Source of the DNA: a virus
Length of the DNA: 31,291 bases
Strand: one strand, 5' to 3'
Virus record (IMG/VR): IMGVR_UViG_3300032893_000220
Location: 1-31,291 of that record
Shown piece after piece: positions 12,925 through 19,682 of this stretch. Made by a program: the position numbers and the translations under genes. Below the pieces are notes generated by a model. That model saw only the letters and a program-made list of their open reading frames with translations, was not told the origin of the DNA and searched no databases. The number at the start of each line of letters is the position of its first letter. Position 1 is the first letter of the stretch.

Positions 12925-12939
12925 TCTTGTCACACAAGA
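12925..12939. promoter_or_regulatory. operator palindrome TCTTGT-CAC-ACAAGA
   Basis: A perfect 6+3+6 inverted repeat, 46 bp before its sister copy. A further ACAAGA half-site follows at 12939-12944. Probable binding site of the adjacent XRE regulator. Confidence 0.7.
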
Positions 12940-12970
12940 CAAGAGGAATCGTTCGATTAAGTGAAATTAA

Positions 12971-12985
12971 TCTTGTTTGACAAGA
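12971..12985. promoter_or_regulatory. operator palindrome TCTTGT-TTG-ACAAGA
   Basis: A second perfect copy, ending 9 bp before the XRE start at 12995. Binding here would block translation-region access or transcription start, as expected for autoregulation. Confidence 0.7.
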
Positions 12986-12994
12986 CTGAGGTAT

Positions 12995-13234
12995 ATGCGA
13001 ACCTTTATTTTGATGGCAAAGACGGAAGATAACAGTCAGCTTTTACTGCTCGCAAATCAGGTCAAAAAAAGACGTGAAGCGCTAGGTATTAGGCAGATGG
13101 ACTTCGCAGAAGAACTTGGTATTTCAAATAAAACGCTGGCTGGGATAGAGGCAGGTCGCTTCTGGCCATCTATGGCGCTTTACTTGAAGCTATGCCGGCG
13201 CCTTGGGTATGGGGATATCCCGTTGATCTCGTGA
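12995..13234 (+). CDS. XRE/Cro-C1-type transcription regulator, 79 aa
   Basis: A single helix-turn-helix domain: VKKRREALGIRQMDFAEELGISNKTLAGIEAGRFWPSMALYLKLCRRLG, residues about 22-70, with the usual Q-DFAEELGIS turn. There is no C-terminal dimerisation or LexA-like peptidase domain, so it is of Cro size. I start at ATG 12995, with GAGG just upstream; ATG 13013 and TTG 12977 are alternatives. Two palindromes lie within 70 bp upstream, and matching copies sit before the leftward accessory operon, so it is probably an autoregulated phage repressor. A GTGA overlap couples it to the next gene. Confidence 0.85.
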   Translation: MRTFILMAKTEDNSQLLLLANQVKKRREALGIRQMDFAEELGISNKTLAGIEAGRFWPSMALYLKLCRRLGYGDIPLIS

Positions 13235-13506
13235 GACCAGCATGGATACCAGATCGACCTGGCGATTGGCCGGAAGACTTCAAAGATGAAGACAATGGCT
13301 GCTACTGCCATAAATGCATTTCCTGCCAAAGAGAATTCACCGGACACAAGCATCGGCCATCAACGTGCAAGGTATGCGCAGATGCGGCAAAATCGATCTG
13401 GGATTCACTTTCTCCCGATGAGCAGAACGCAGTAACTAGCAGGAATGAGGCAGAGTTTATTCGAATAATGACAGAGTTTAGAGCACGCGATACTAATGGA
13501 AATTAA
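13231..13506 (+). CDS. small zinc-ribbon-like phage protein, 91 aa
   Basis: I start at GTG 13231, which overlaps the upstream stop as GTGA; the frame is open further, to ATG 13192. WPEDFKDEDNGCYCHKCISCQREFTGHKHRPSTCKVCADAA holds two CxxC pairs (HKCISC and TCKVC) and resembles, from memory, a common phage protein with NRCxxCGxxFxGHKRRxxCKxC. It probably binds one zinc ion. The C-terminal half is helical. Sitting beside the regulator it may affect early transcription or mRNA, but that is inference. Confidence 0.7.
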   Translation: MRPAWIPDRPGDWPEDFKDEDNGCYCHKCISCQREFTGHKHRPSTCKVCADAAKSIWDSLSPDEQNAVTSRNEAEFIRIMTEFRARDTNGN

Positions 13507-13798
13507 CCAAGAGGAAAAGGCCAAGGAAAAGATGCGGCAGGATATCATCGATATTCAGGCGCTTCGTAACTTCGAACCATTCAATAGGTATTTCGTTCGA
13601 CGGCTGAAAGAGAAACATGCTGAAATTGAAAAGCGCTTTAGAGATGATCCGGCTGAAAAGTGCTCATACGAAGAGCGCGAGATTCTGCGCAGGCTAATGA
13701 AAGAGTACGAAGATATTCTTCGTATGATGGAGCGCGAGGAAGTTACCTGTAAATCAAGCCTTGGCGGCAATCTTGCTGGGGCTGCTAAATGGGTTTAG
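13496..13798 (+). CDS. coiled-coil small phage protein, 100 aa
   Basis: A highly charged helical protein. The order RQDIIDIQALRNFEPFNRYFVRRLKEKH, FRDDPAEKCSYEEREILRRLMKEY and MMEREE resembles, from memory, an uncharacterised protein found in many phages (QxLRxSEPFxRYxLRRL, DPPxKCxxxEREALRR). It overlaps the previous gene by 11 bp. Its last 45 bp run over the end of the converging receiver-domain gene. Function unknown. Confidence 0.7.
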   Translation: MEINQEEKAKEKMRQDIIDIQALRNFEPFNRYFVRRLKEKHAEIEKRFRDDPAEKCSYEEREILRRLMKEYEDILRMMEREEVTCKSSLGGNLAGAAKWV

Positions 13799-14257
13799 AT
13801 TGGCCGGCATTCTGACGTTGTGCATGGCAAGCGCTAGTCGAACACTGTCGATAGTTATTGGTTTCTCGTCGATGCAGACAGGCCCGTGCTCTGTAATTCC
13901 TGTGACATTTAGGAATTGGCCTGAGATTAAAACCACCGGCTGGGGTGGCCATAGCTTGCGAATTTTTTCTAGCACCTCCATCCCACTTGAATCAGGCAGG
14001 CGCATATCGAGAAATATTAGATCAAACGGATGGGTAGTTACTCCAGTTTGAAATCTGCGCTCGTACATCTTTTGGTATAGTTCAGTGGCCTTTGACCCTG
14101 AGTTCGCGGTGCTGACGCTAAGGCCAAACGATGTGAGCATCTTCCGTATTACTTCAAGAATCATGTCATCATCATCTACGACCATTATTTCAGGGGGTAC
14201 AATCCAGTGGCGTACTAGGTCGTCTATGACCTGCACTGTATTGTTTGGGAGATTCAT
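13754..14257 (-). CDS. stand-alone response-regulator receiver (REC) protein, 167 aa
   Basis: I start at ATG 14257, eight bases after the previous stop; the frame is open to 14533 but that part overlaps another gene. The REC fold is complete: IMVVDDDD gives the acidic pair (D28/D29), FDLIFLDMRLPDSSG gives phospho-acceptor D84, VLISGQ gives S112 and DEKPIT gives K132. No output domain follows, only a 34-residue Pro/Ser/Ala tail. Such proteins take phosphate from a histidine kinase and signal by protein contact. No kinase is visible in the window, so it may plug into a host pathway. Its 3' end overlaps a converging gene by 45 bp. Confidence 0.88.
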   Translation of the reverse strand: MNLPNNTVQVIDDLVRHWIVPPEIMVVDDDDMILEVIRKMLTSFGLSVSTANSGSKATELYQKMYERRFQTGVTTHPFDLIFLDMRLPDSSGMEVLEKIRKLWPPQPVVLISGQFLNVTGITEHGPVCIDEKPITIDSVRLALAMHNVRMPANLNPFSSPSKIAAKA

Positions 14258-14264
14258 GGGTGGA

Positions 14265-14627
14265 TTACGGTAGCAATTTCTTGATGAGTGCTTCGGCCAG
14301 TTTACCAAGCATTCCGCTAGCCAACGTGGTAATAATAAACACAGCAATGCCAGAGTAAAGCGTGTATCGCATTGTGAGCGATTTTTTCCACCGCCGAACC
14401 CGTATGAGCTCCATCTCGAATTTGCGTTGCTGGCGGTTTGTTTCGATTGCTGCCTGAATGAGCCAGTCAACTTTTTGAGCGATAACATAAAATCCAAGAA
14501 GTAACTTTTGGTCACGTTTGTTGAAATCAGCAATATCAGATGCTGGCACGCTAGGCGAGAATTCTGGTGGTTTTAACACAGGCGTTGTAAGGCCATCTTC
14601 ATCGACGTCGTCGTTTTCGGGTGACAT
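14265..14627 (-). CDS. single-pass membrane protein, 120 aa (lysis-type candidate)
   Basis: The first 30 residues are acidic and Pro-rich. A helical middle (ADFNKRDQKLLLGFYVIAQKVDWLIQAA, then a basic stretch) precedes one membrane segment at about 89-108 (LYSGIAVFIITTLASGML), followed by an amphipathic KLAEALIKKLLP tail. It lies next to another membrane protein, so it may be a holin-like or membrane-scaffolding phage protein. There is no clear holin family match and only one membrane segment. Confidence 0.55.
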   Translation of the reverse strand: MSPENDDVDEDGLTTPVLKPPEFSPSVPASDIADFNKRDQKLLLGFYVIAQKVDWLIQAAIETNRQQRKFEMELIRVRRWKKSLTMRYTLYSGIAVFIITTLASGMLGKLAEALIKKLLP

Positions 14628-14677
14628 TGCTTGTTGGGTTGCTGGATATGTTGTGCTGGAAAATAAAAAGATCCATA

Positions 14678-15580
14678 CTAAAGCCTAAGATTTGCCTTAA
14701 CTTTTGAGATGGCTGCTTTCGCCTTATGATCATCACCCCACCATTCCTCTAGCTTTTGTTCGACATCATGGGCTCCGGTTGTAGCTAGGTGCTTAGCGTA
14801 TTCACCGGCCGCAACGGCATCGTGAAGCGTTGCTGTGGCCCCTCGGAGCTTCCATGAAACGATGAAAATAATCAGCAGGAGTGCTGATATGCCTATCAGT
14901 GCAGCCTTGAATCGCTGCGCTAGAGTTACGGCGCCATCAGCCCAGTTCTTGTTTTTAGCTGCTAGCTGTTCGGCGTGGCTTGTCGTATTTATGATCGTGG
15001 TCGTCTGGGCTGATAGCTCGCTGGTTAATAGGGCTACGTGCGCATCTGCTGCTAGCGCGTGGGCGTGCTCAGCATCCTTTCCGGCTGCGAGCGTGGCGGC
15101 ATTCGCGCGCGCCTCGGCTAACTGGCGCTCTACTTCGGCGTTGTGCTGGAGTAACGGTACAACGCGCTTTGCCCAAGCTATGCGCTGCTCTGGGGTTGAT
15201 TTGATTCCGAGTGATGCATCGACCGAATCACACATACCAATTGCGATTAAAGTGTATGGTGATGGGTTCGGGTCTGCCTCTAGTAATGCCTTGCTCTGGC
15301 CGTTGAAGTCAGAGGCGTTCTTATCCATTTGATCGCGATCGGCGATTTCTTTGGCATGCGCTGCAGCGGCTAGTGTAGCAGCAGCTTTTGTTTCTTCGGC
15401 TAAACGCTGGGCTTCTTGCGCCTGCTTTTTTGCCTGCTCGGTGGCTACCGCTATCTGATCTGCGACTTTTTTATTTCTGGATGACGCAGTAACACGTTGA
15501 AATGCCCACCCACCAACTACAATGGCCCCTATGACTATCCATGTGATTGGATCAGCTACGCCTCTATTTGTCTTTTTCAT
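14678..15580 (-). CDS. two-membrane-segment coiled-coil protein, 300 aa
   Basis: A membrane segment at about residues 13-27 (TWIVIGAIVVGGWAF) is followed by a long Ala/Glu/Lys-rich coiled coil (about 35-80), a globular section (SPYTLIAIGMCDSVDASLG), a second coiled coil (about 145-215) and a second membrane segment at about 228-246 (IGISALLLIIFIVSWKL). The C-terminal 60 residues are charged and cytoplasmic or outside depending on topology. Such a layout could span or brace the envelope, as in spanin-like lysis proteins, but no family is recognised. It overlaps the upstream gene by 17 bp. Confidence 0.6.
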   Translation of the reverse strand: MKKTNRGVADPITWIVIGAIVVGGWAFQRVTASSRNKKVADQIAVATEQAKKQAQEAQRLAEETKAAATLAAAAHAKEIADRDQMDKNASDFNGQSKALLEADPNPSPYTLIAIGMCDSVDASLGIKSTPEQRIAWAKRVVPLLQHNAEVERQLAEARANAATLAAGKDAEHAHALAADAHVALLTSELSAQTTTIINTTSHAEQLAAKNKNWADGAVTLAQRFKAALIGISALLLIIFIVSWKLRGATATLHDAVAAGEYAKHLATTGAHDVEQKLEEWWGDDHKAKAAISKVKANLRL

Positions 15581-15752
15581 TTAGTGTTTTGTTGGCAGCT
15601 TTCAGCTCTTCTAGCTCTTTGATCGTATTGTTTATCCATGTCTCTAGCTGGTTAGCTAGATGACGAGCTTCGTCATGAATTCGTGCAGGAACCGCAGCTT
15701 GTTCGCCGCGTTGATGGATGGTTTGCAGGGCTTGAAGGGGATGGATTTGCAT
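15564..15752 (-). CDS. hypothetical helical protein, 62 aa
   Basis: An almost fully helical protein: residues 25-60 (IHDEARHLANQLETWINNTIKELEELKAANKTLNEKDK) form a charged coiled coil. It is soluble and has no membrane segment. It overlaps the membrane coiled-coil gene that follows by 17 bp, so the two may be translated together and their coiled coils might pair. No clear ribosome site: AAGGA lies too far upstream. Function unknown. Confidence 0.55.
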   Translation of the reverse strand: MQIHPLQALQTIHQRGEQAAVPARIHDEARHLANQLETWINNTIKELEELKAANKTLNEKDK

Positions 15753-15769
15753 AAAAGTATTTTTAATCC

Positions 15770-18088
15770 TTAGTCATTAGTTGTTTTAGCAGCTAAGTAA
15801 AACGTAGTCCCATCAACCTCCAACTCTATAGTCCGATTTGGTGAGGTTGGTGAAACTGCGGAACTTTTCCCCAACTTCCATATTTTTGCAGTTCCGCCTG
15901 ACGGCGCTCCTGTTTGAATTCCCGGAGGTAAGACCATTACCCCCGTTCCGGTAGGCAGCACCGCCGCAGCACTACCTCCGTGATCTGCTAAATAAAAATC
16001 ATAGGTAGATCCTGTTTTAGCGGTCAGCACAGTTCCGAGTGATGCGGAACTATATAATCTACCCTGTGCATATGAGCCACCTATCATTTCTACACCGGAA
16101 AATTGAGGTAGCGCGTTTGATTTAACGCTTTGATTTAGCCAATCATTAGACGATAAATTACCCGACGCATCGGCTATTATAGCCCCAGCCCCATAAGTGC
16201 TAAATCTGATCACATCCCCAATCCGTAGCCTTTCAGTTCTACTGGTCGCACCGTTGGATGTTGTTGCTATGGCGTAATAACTTCCGTGAGCAGACCCATT
16301 GTAGTTTTCAGATGCGAAGGATATAATAGATGCAGAATTCGCGAACGCACCACCATCATATCCAGAACTAACCATTACTCCGAGTCTATCGCCATTCTGA
16401 ACGGCCGAGGGGGACGTCGCGGTACCCCGTCCTCGATATGAATTAAACCCCGGAGAATCTCCTGCTGAATTACTATACGATTGAAAGGTTAAATAGGATG
16501 ACGAATTTAAAGAAATGCCGAAAATAGTACCTGACTCAAATCCGCTAGAAGGGTCTAACCCAATTCTAAACGTAAGGTCTGACGTACCTGTAAACCAGTT
16601 TTTATTACCGTCATCATAAAACCCATAATTACTTAAAGAACCTTTATTGAGTAGCGCTACATGGAATCCATGTTGGTTACTCACTGCACCGGCTCCAGTA
16701 GCATCGTCAACCCAAGCACCATATAGATTGGTCACGGTCCCAGCATTTATAGAAGCACCGTGGAATAACCCGTATAAATTTGCAGTCACTCCAGAAGACC
16801 CAAAGGCAGGTAGACTTTGGAATCCAACATAATGATCGAAATTGTTTGATCCACTTGTTGTTATTCTGGCATCAAATGAATTATAGGAAACCCCGCCCGA
16901 GCGAGCAAAATTCGATGAATCGGAAAAACAATGTGCATTCCCAGACCCAGAGTTTATGTTCCGGCTTATGGTAAGTTGGGGGTCGACACTATTAACGGCT
17001 CCAAGGGCGCCAATTTTAATGGGGCCAATTAAAACACCTACGGTAGTTAAGTTATTCGACCCCGCCCACGTCGACAGCGCGGTATTCTCCACACTACCAA
17101 GCCCGACATCTGCACTAGTTAGTGTAACCGCACCAGTCCTCCCTGCGACAGAAGTAACCGGAGCCGTAGGGTAGCTTAACTGCGTCCATGAGCTGATTAC
17201 AGATGGCGGTGTACCTGTGATAACCCACGTAGTCCCAAGATCGGTTCGAATACACCAATCACCTTGTTCCCCGACAAGAGCCAGCATTGCCGCCTGATTT
17301 GCAACTGAACCTAGGTACTCGACTATGGCGATAGAGGGAAGTTGAGATGTTAGCAGTTTAGCGCTGGCATCTAGTGTGGCAACTCCAAGCGCTGTGGCCA
17401 TTTCTGTTCGCTTAACCTGTGCGTCATTAGTTACGTTACCAAGTCCTACATCTGTTTTTGTTACCGTTACATCAGAACTGAGTGCATGGCCGTTTACCTG
17501 GCGTGTTGTTGGAACGCCACCAAGTCCAGCCAATGTAATAGCTGCTGCAGCCCCGGCAGGATCTGCTCCTACGTCAGAATAGGTCGGAGTCGAATATACT
17601 AGGTTTCCAGTGCCGTCGTTATGTAGCCATCCTGATGAATTAGCTAGTGATGCGAACGATGAAAGCTTAGAACTGAGAGGCTGATATACTGAGCTAAGAT
17701 CAGGAATATCAGAAGCGAGTATAGATCTAAATGTTGGTGTTGCATCGGCGCCGCTTGATGGCCCCGAAAGGAATGTCTTTTGAGGCTGATTCGTAAGCGC
17801 GAATGTTAACGCTGGGGTCGTTGTGGGTGTAGCAACGCTGGATGAAAACAATGGCGATAAGTCCCCTGCAGTAAAATTAGTAACAGTTCCTGATCCACCA
17901 CCTCCACCAGTAGCGTTTAGCGTGTCACCTGATAGGGTTAAATTTGTTCCAACCTTAACCCTGAACGGACGCTTACTTGAATCAAACCCCCAGAGTGAGT
18001 TTGCATCTGGGGCTATAAATCTGTCTTCGTAGGCCGGATGTGGCGTTACGTGTGTGACTTGTGAAACCTTTACATCATCAACATTCAC
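15770..18088 (-). CDS. tail fibre-like protein, 772 aa
   Basis: A long Ser/Thr/Gly/Asn-rich beta-structured protein. The start is GTG 18088, immediately after the upstream TGA. The head contains LSGDTLNATGGGGGSGTVTNFTAGDLSPLF, seen in many phage fibre proteins. Two fibre-type repeats follow: VNGHALSSDVTVTKTDVGLGNVTN and VAGRTGAVTLTSADVGLGSVENTALSTW. The C-terminal 40 residues (WKLGKSSAVSPTS..TIELEVDGTTFYLAA) look like a trimerisation tip. It probably binds a host receptor. It ends a block of four virion-surface genes. Confidence 0.8.
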   Translation of the reverse strand: MNVDDVKVSQVTHVTPHPAYEDRFIAPDANSLWGFDSSKRPFRVKVGTNLTLSGDTLNATGGGGGSGTVTNFTAGDLSPLFSSSVATPTTTPALTFALTNQPQKTFLSGPSSGADATPTFRSILASDIPDLSSVYQPLSSKLSSFASLANSSGWLHNDGTGNLVYSTPTYSDVGADPAGAAAAITLAGLGGVPTTRQVNGHALSSDVTVTKTDVGLGNVTNDAQVKRTEMATALGVATLDASAKLLTSQLPSIAIVEYLGSVANQAAMLALVGEQGDWCIRTDLGTTWVITGTPPSVISSWTQLSYPTAPVTSVAGRTGAVTLTSADVGLGSVENTALSTWAGSNNLTTVGVLIGPIKIGALGAVNSVDPQLTISRNINSGSGNAHCFSDSSNFARSGGVSYNSFDARITTSGSNNFDHYVGFQSLPAFGSSGVTANLYGLFHGASINAGTVTNLYGAWVDDATGAGAVSNQHGFHVALLNKGSLSNYGFYDDGNKNWFTGTSDLTFRIGLDPSSGFESGTIFGISLNSSSYLTFQSYSNSAGDSPGFNSYRGRGTATSPSAVQNGDRLGVMVSSGYDGGAFANSASIISFASENYNGSAHGSYYAIATTSNGATSRTERLRIGDVIRFSTYGAGAIIADASGNLSSNDWLNQSVKSNALPQFSGVEMIGGSYAQGRLYSSASLGTVLTAKTGSTYDFYLADHGGSAAAVLPTGTGVMVLPPGIQTGAPSGGTAKIWKLGKSSAVSPTSPNRTIELEVDGTTFYLAAKTTND

Positions 18089-18373
18089 TCAGGATGAGGA
18101 TTTGAACCACACCTTTGTGTTGGTTAAGTCATTGTAATCGTTAGGCCTCTGCACGCCTTCTGACGTAGCGGCGGTACTGGTCAATAGCTGCCAAAGTTGA
18201 GAAGTCCCATCCGACGCCTGTATCCATTGGCGAATGGCAGGCGCGATAAGATTTACCGTTGCCACAGCCGCAAGATCGGCCAGCGATGTGATCCCTGGAT
18301 CAATCGACGCTGATGGTCCAGACCCAGGGGTTCCTGGCGGATTATAGACTGCGCGGCCTGGGCGGGTTTTCAT
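18089..18373 (-). CDS. small virion-associated phage protein, 94 aa
   Basis: Gly/Pro-rich N-terminus (PPGTPGSGPSASIDPGITSLADLAAVA) followed by a beta-rich part with IRQWIQASDGTSQLWQLLTSTA and QRPNDYNDLTNTKVWF. The final block resembles, from memory, small phage proteins ending in RPxDYNxTNAKVWxxxS that precede fibre genes. It may be a fibre base or chaperone. No Shine-Dalgarno site precedes ATG 18373; the stop abuts the fibre GTG. Confidence 0.65.
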   Translation of the reverse strand: MKTRPGRAVYNPPGTPGSGPSASIDPGITSLADLAAVATVNLIAPAIRQWIQASDGTSQLWQLLTSTAATSEGVQRPNDYNDLTNTKVWFKSSS

Positions 18374-18458
18374 GTTATTTTCTATTTGTATATTATGCAG
18401 TATTTTTGCGTCAATACTTTAATGTTCCATTGTAGTTCCGCTGTTTTAGCGGATTGAT

Positions 18459-19670
18459 TTAAAATGAAGAATATACTGTAACTTGATTCTGACTTCCTAA
18501 TTCCGCCATTGCCTGATTCATTTCGGAGATATAATGACCAAAATTAGTATAAGCGGTATAAGTTGCAGCAATTCCTGTTGCTATGAGAGTGTTATTATGC
18601 ACGATTAGCAACGGACTGCCGGAGTCCCCGCTTGAAGTCTCCACTTGTTCCTGATTATTATTATCGTAATAGGGCATCCAGCGGGAATCGTTCTCAACGT
18701 TAGCACTTTGATATTGATATGCCGGGTCGTTTAACAATTTGGAATGTACGGTAGAGGGATCGCCTTGGACGAAATCAGCAGGACTAATTAGTGTGGTAAA
18801 TAAATTATTGTAATGGTTGGACCAAATTGTGTAAAATCTGCCGTTGGGAACTTTCAGGTAGAAGTCGCTTGGAATGACTTGAAGTATGTCCAATGTGGTT
18901 ATTGGACTACTTAAGAGATATAGTCTAATGTCTCCAAGGGCAATAGAGCTATTGTCGGAATCTATATGTCCAATAATAGTGCGAGTTATTACTGTATTAT
19001 TCAAATCTAAAAAATATACAGTTGTCCCATTAGGAGATAAATTAGCATGTTTGGCTTGTACTATAACATCAGGAGCTAGCAGCGAAAACCGTAGTGCCCC
19101 ATTCATACTCAATGCGGTAAGACCGCTACAACCATAAATAGGACTTGTCGTATTCCAAAAATTCTGAATGCCAGAATCTGGCCAACTGCCAGTCATCAAA
19201 GCGCGACCCGATTGAGTATTTTTACCTATACATAAATTTAACAAGGCTTCCCTAAGTAGATTAAGTAAGGAATCTGAAACCGCACTATAAAAAGTATCAA
19301 TATTGCGAGAAAATAAACTGAGAGAGAAATTGTATTGTCTACCCGAAAGGCAATGGAATGTAACATTAGCCGGGGTAAATACTTCAAAATCACTTGTTGC
19401 ATCCCCGACCGTAGAAGACAATATGAAATCCGTCAAATTAGCGTCGGATGTATTTAAAACACAATTAGATATCTGTTCTTTGGCGTGCTGATAAGCTTCT
19501 TTTAAGTATATGAAATAGTTATATACTTGACGCGTCCGATCAAAAATCGTATCGAAATCTGTGATCTGCTTATCTATTCGTGTAGGTTCTCTATACGAAT
19601 AGTCCCCTCCTGTGGATAGAGCAGGCAGTTTTTGCTCTTTTACGCTCAAGCACCAGGGGAATATAGACAT
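18459..19670 (-). CDS. trypsin-like (chymotrypsin-fold) serine protease in the virion gene block, 403 aa
   Basis: The C-terminal half has a full catalytic set in the right order: His208 in DVIVQAKHANLS, Asp247 in SIALGDIRLYLL and Ser350 in SSGDSGSPLL. GDSGSP is the S1-family serine signature. VYFLDLNNTVITRTIIG after the His fits the barrel strands. The first 180 residues are helical and unique (KEAYQHAKEQISNCV), with no signal peptide at the start. From memory, similar proteins occur in Verrucomicrobiota and their phages. Lying between a beta-helix and fibre gene it is probably virion-bound and cleaves host surface proteins or matures the fibre. The gene is A+T-richer than its neighbours. No ribosome site. 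Confidence 0.78.
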   Translation of the reverse strand: MSIFPWCLSVKEQKLPALSTGGDYSYREPTRIDKQITDFDTIFDRTRQVYNYFIYLKEAYQHAKEQISNCVLNTSDANLTDFILSSTVGDATSDFEVFTPANVTFHCLSGRQYNFSLSLFSRNIDTFYSAVSDSLLNLLREALLNLCIGKNTQSGRALMTGSWPDSGIQNFWNTTSPIYGCSGLTALSMNGALRFSLLAPDVIVQAKHANLSPNGTTVYFLDLNNTVITRTIIGHIDSDNSSIALGDIRLYLLSSPITTLDILQVIPSDFYLKVPNGRFYTIWSNHYNNLFTTLISPADFVQGDPSTVHSKLLNDPAYQYQSANVENDSRWMPYYDNNNQEQVETSSGDSGSPLLIVHNNTLIATGIAATYTAYTNFGHYISEMNQAMAELGSQNQVTVYSSF

Positions 19671-19682
19671 TAGTATGTAATG

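Larger units (their letters stand above)
12668..12994. other. divergent control region with inverted repeat and two operators
   Basis: This 327-bp stretch separates the leftward helicase gene and the rightward XRE gene. CCCCATGCA (12713-12721) and TGCATGGGG (12779-12787) form a 9-bp inverted repeat with 57 nt between, extended by CGGCC/GGCCG with a three-base bulge. It lies in the helicase mRNA leader. Two operator palindromes lie near the XRE start. I see no gene and no promoter of high quality. Confidence 0.55.

Noticed and set aside
14258-14533. N-terminal extension of the receiver-domain protein to 14533
   Set aside because: This part overlaps the 14265-14627 membrane-protein gene, lacks REC homology and is low-quality sequence; ATG 14257 gives a standard REC start.
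18420-18458. CCGCT-GTTTT-AGCGG hairpin as terminator of the protease gene leftward
   Set aside because: It is followed on the leftward strand by AACTACAA rather than a U-run, and its 5-bp stem is weak.
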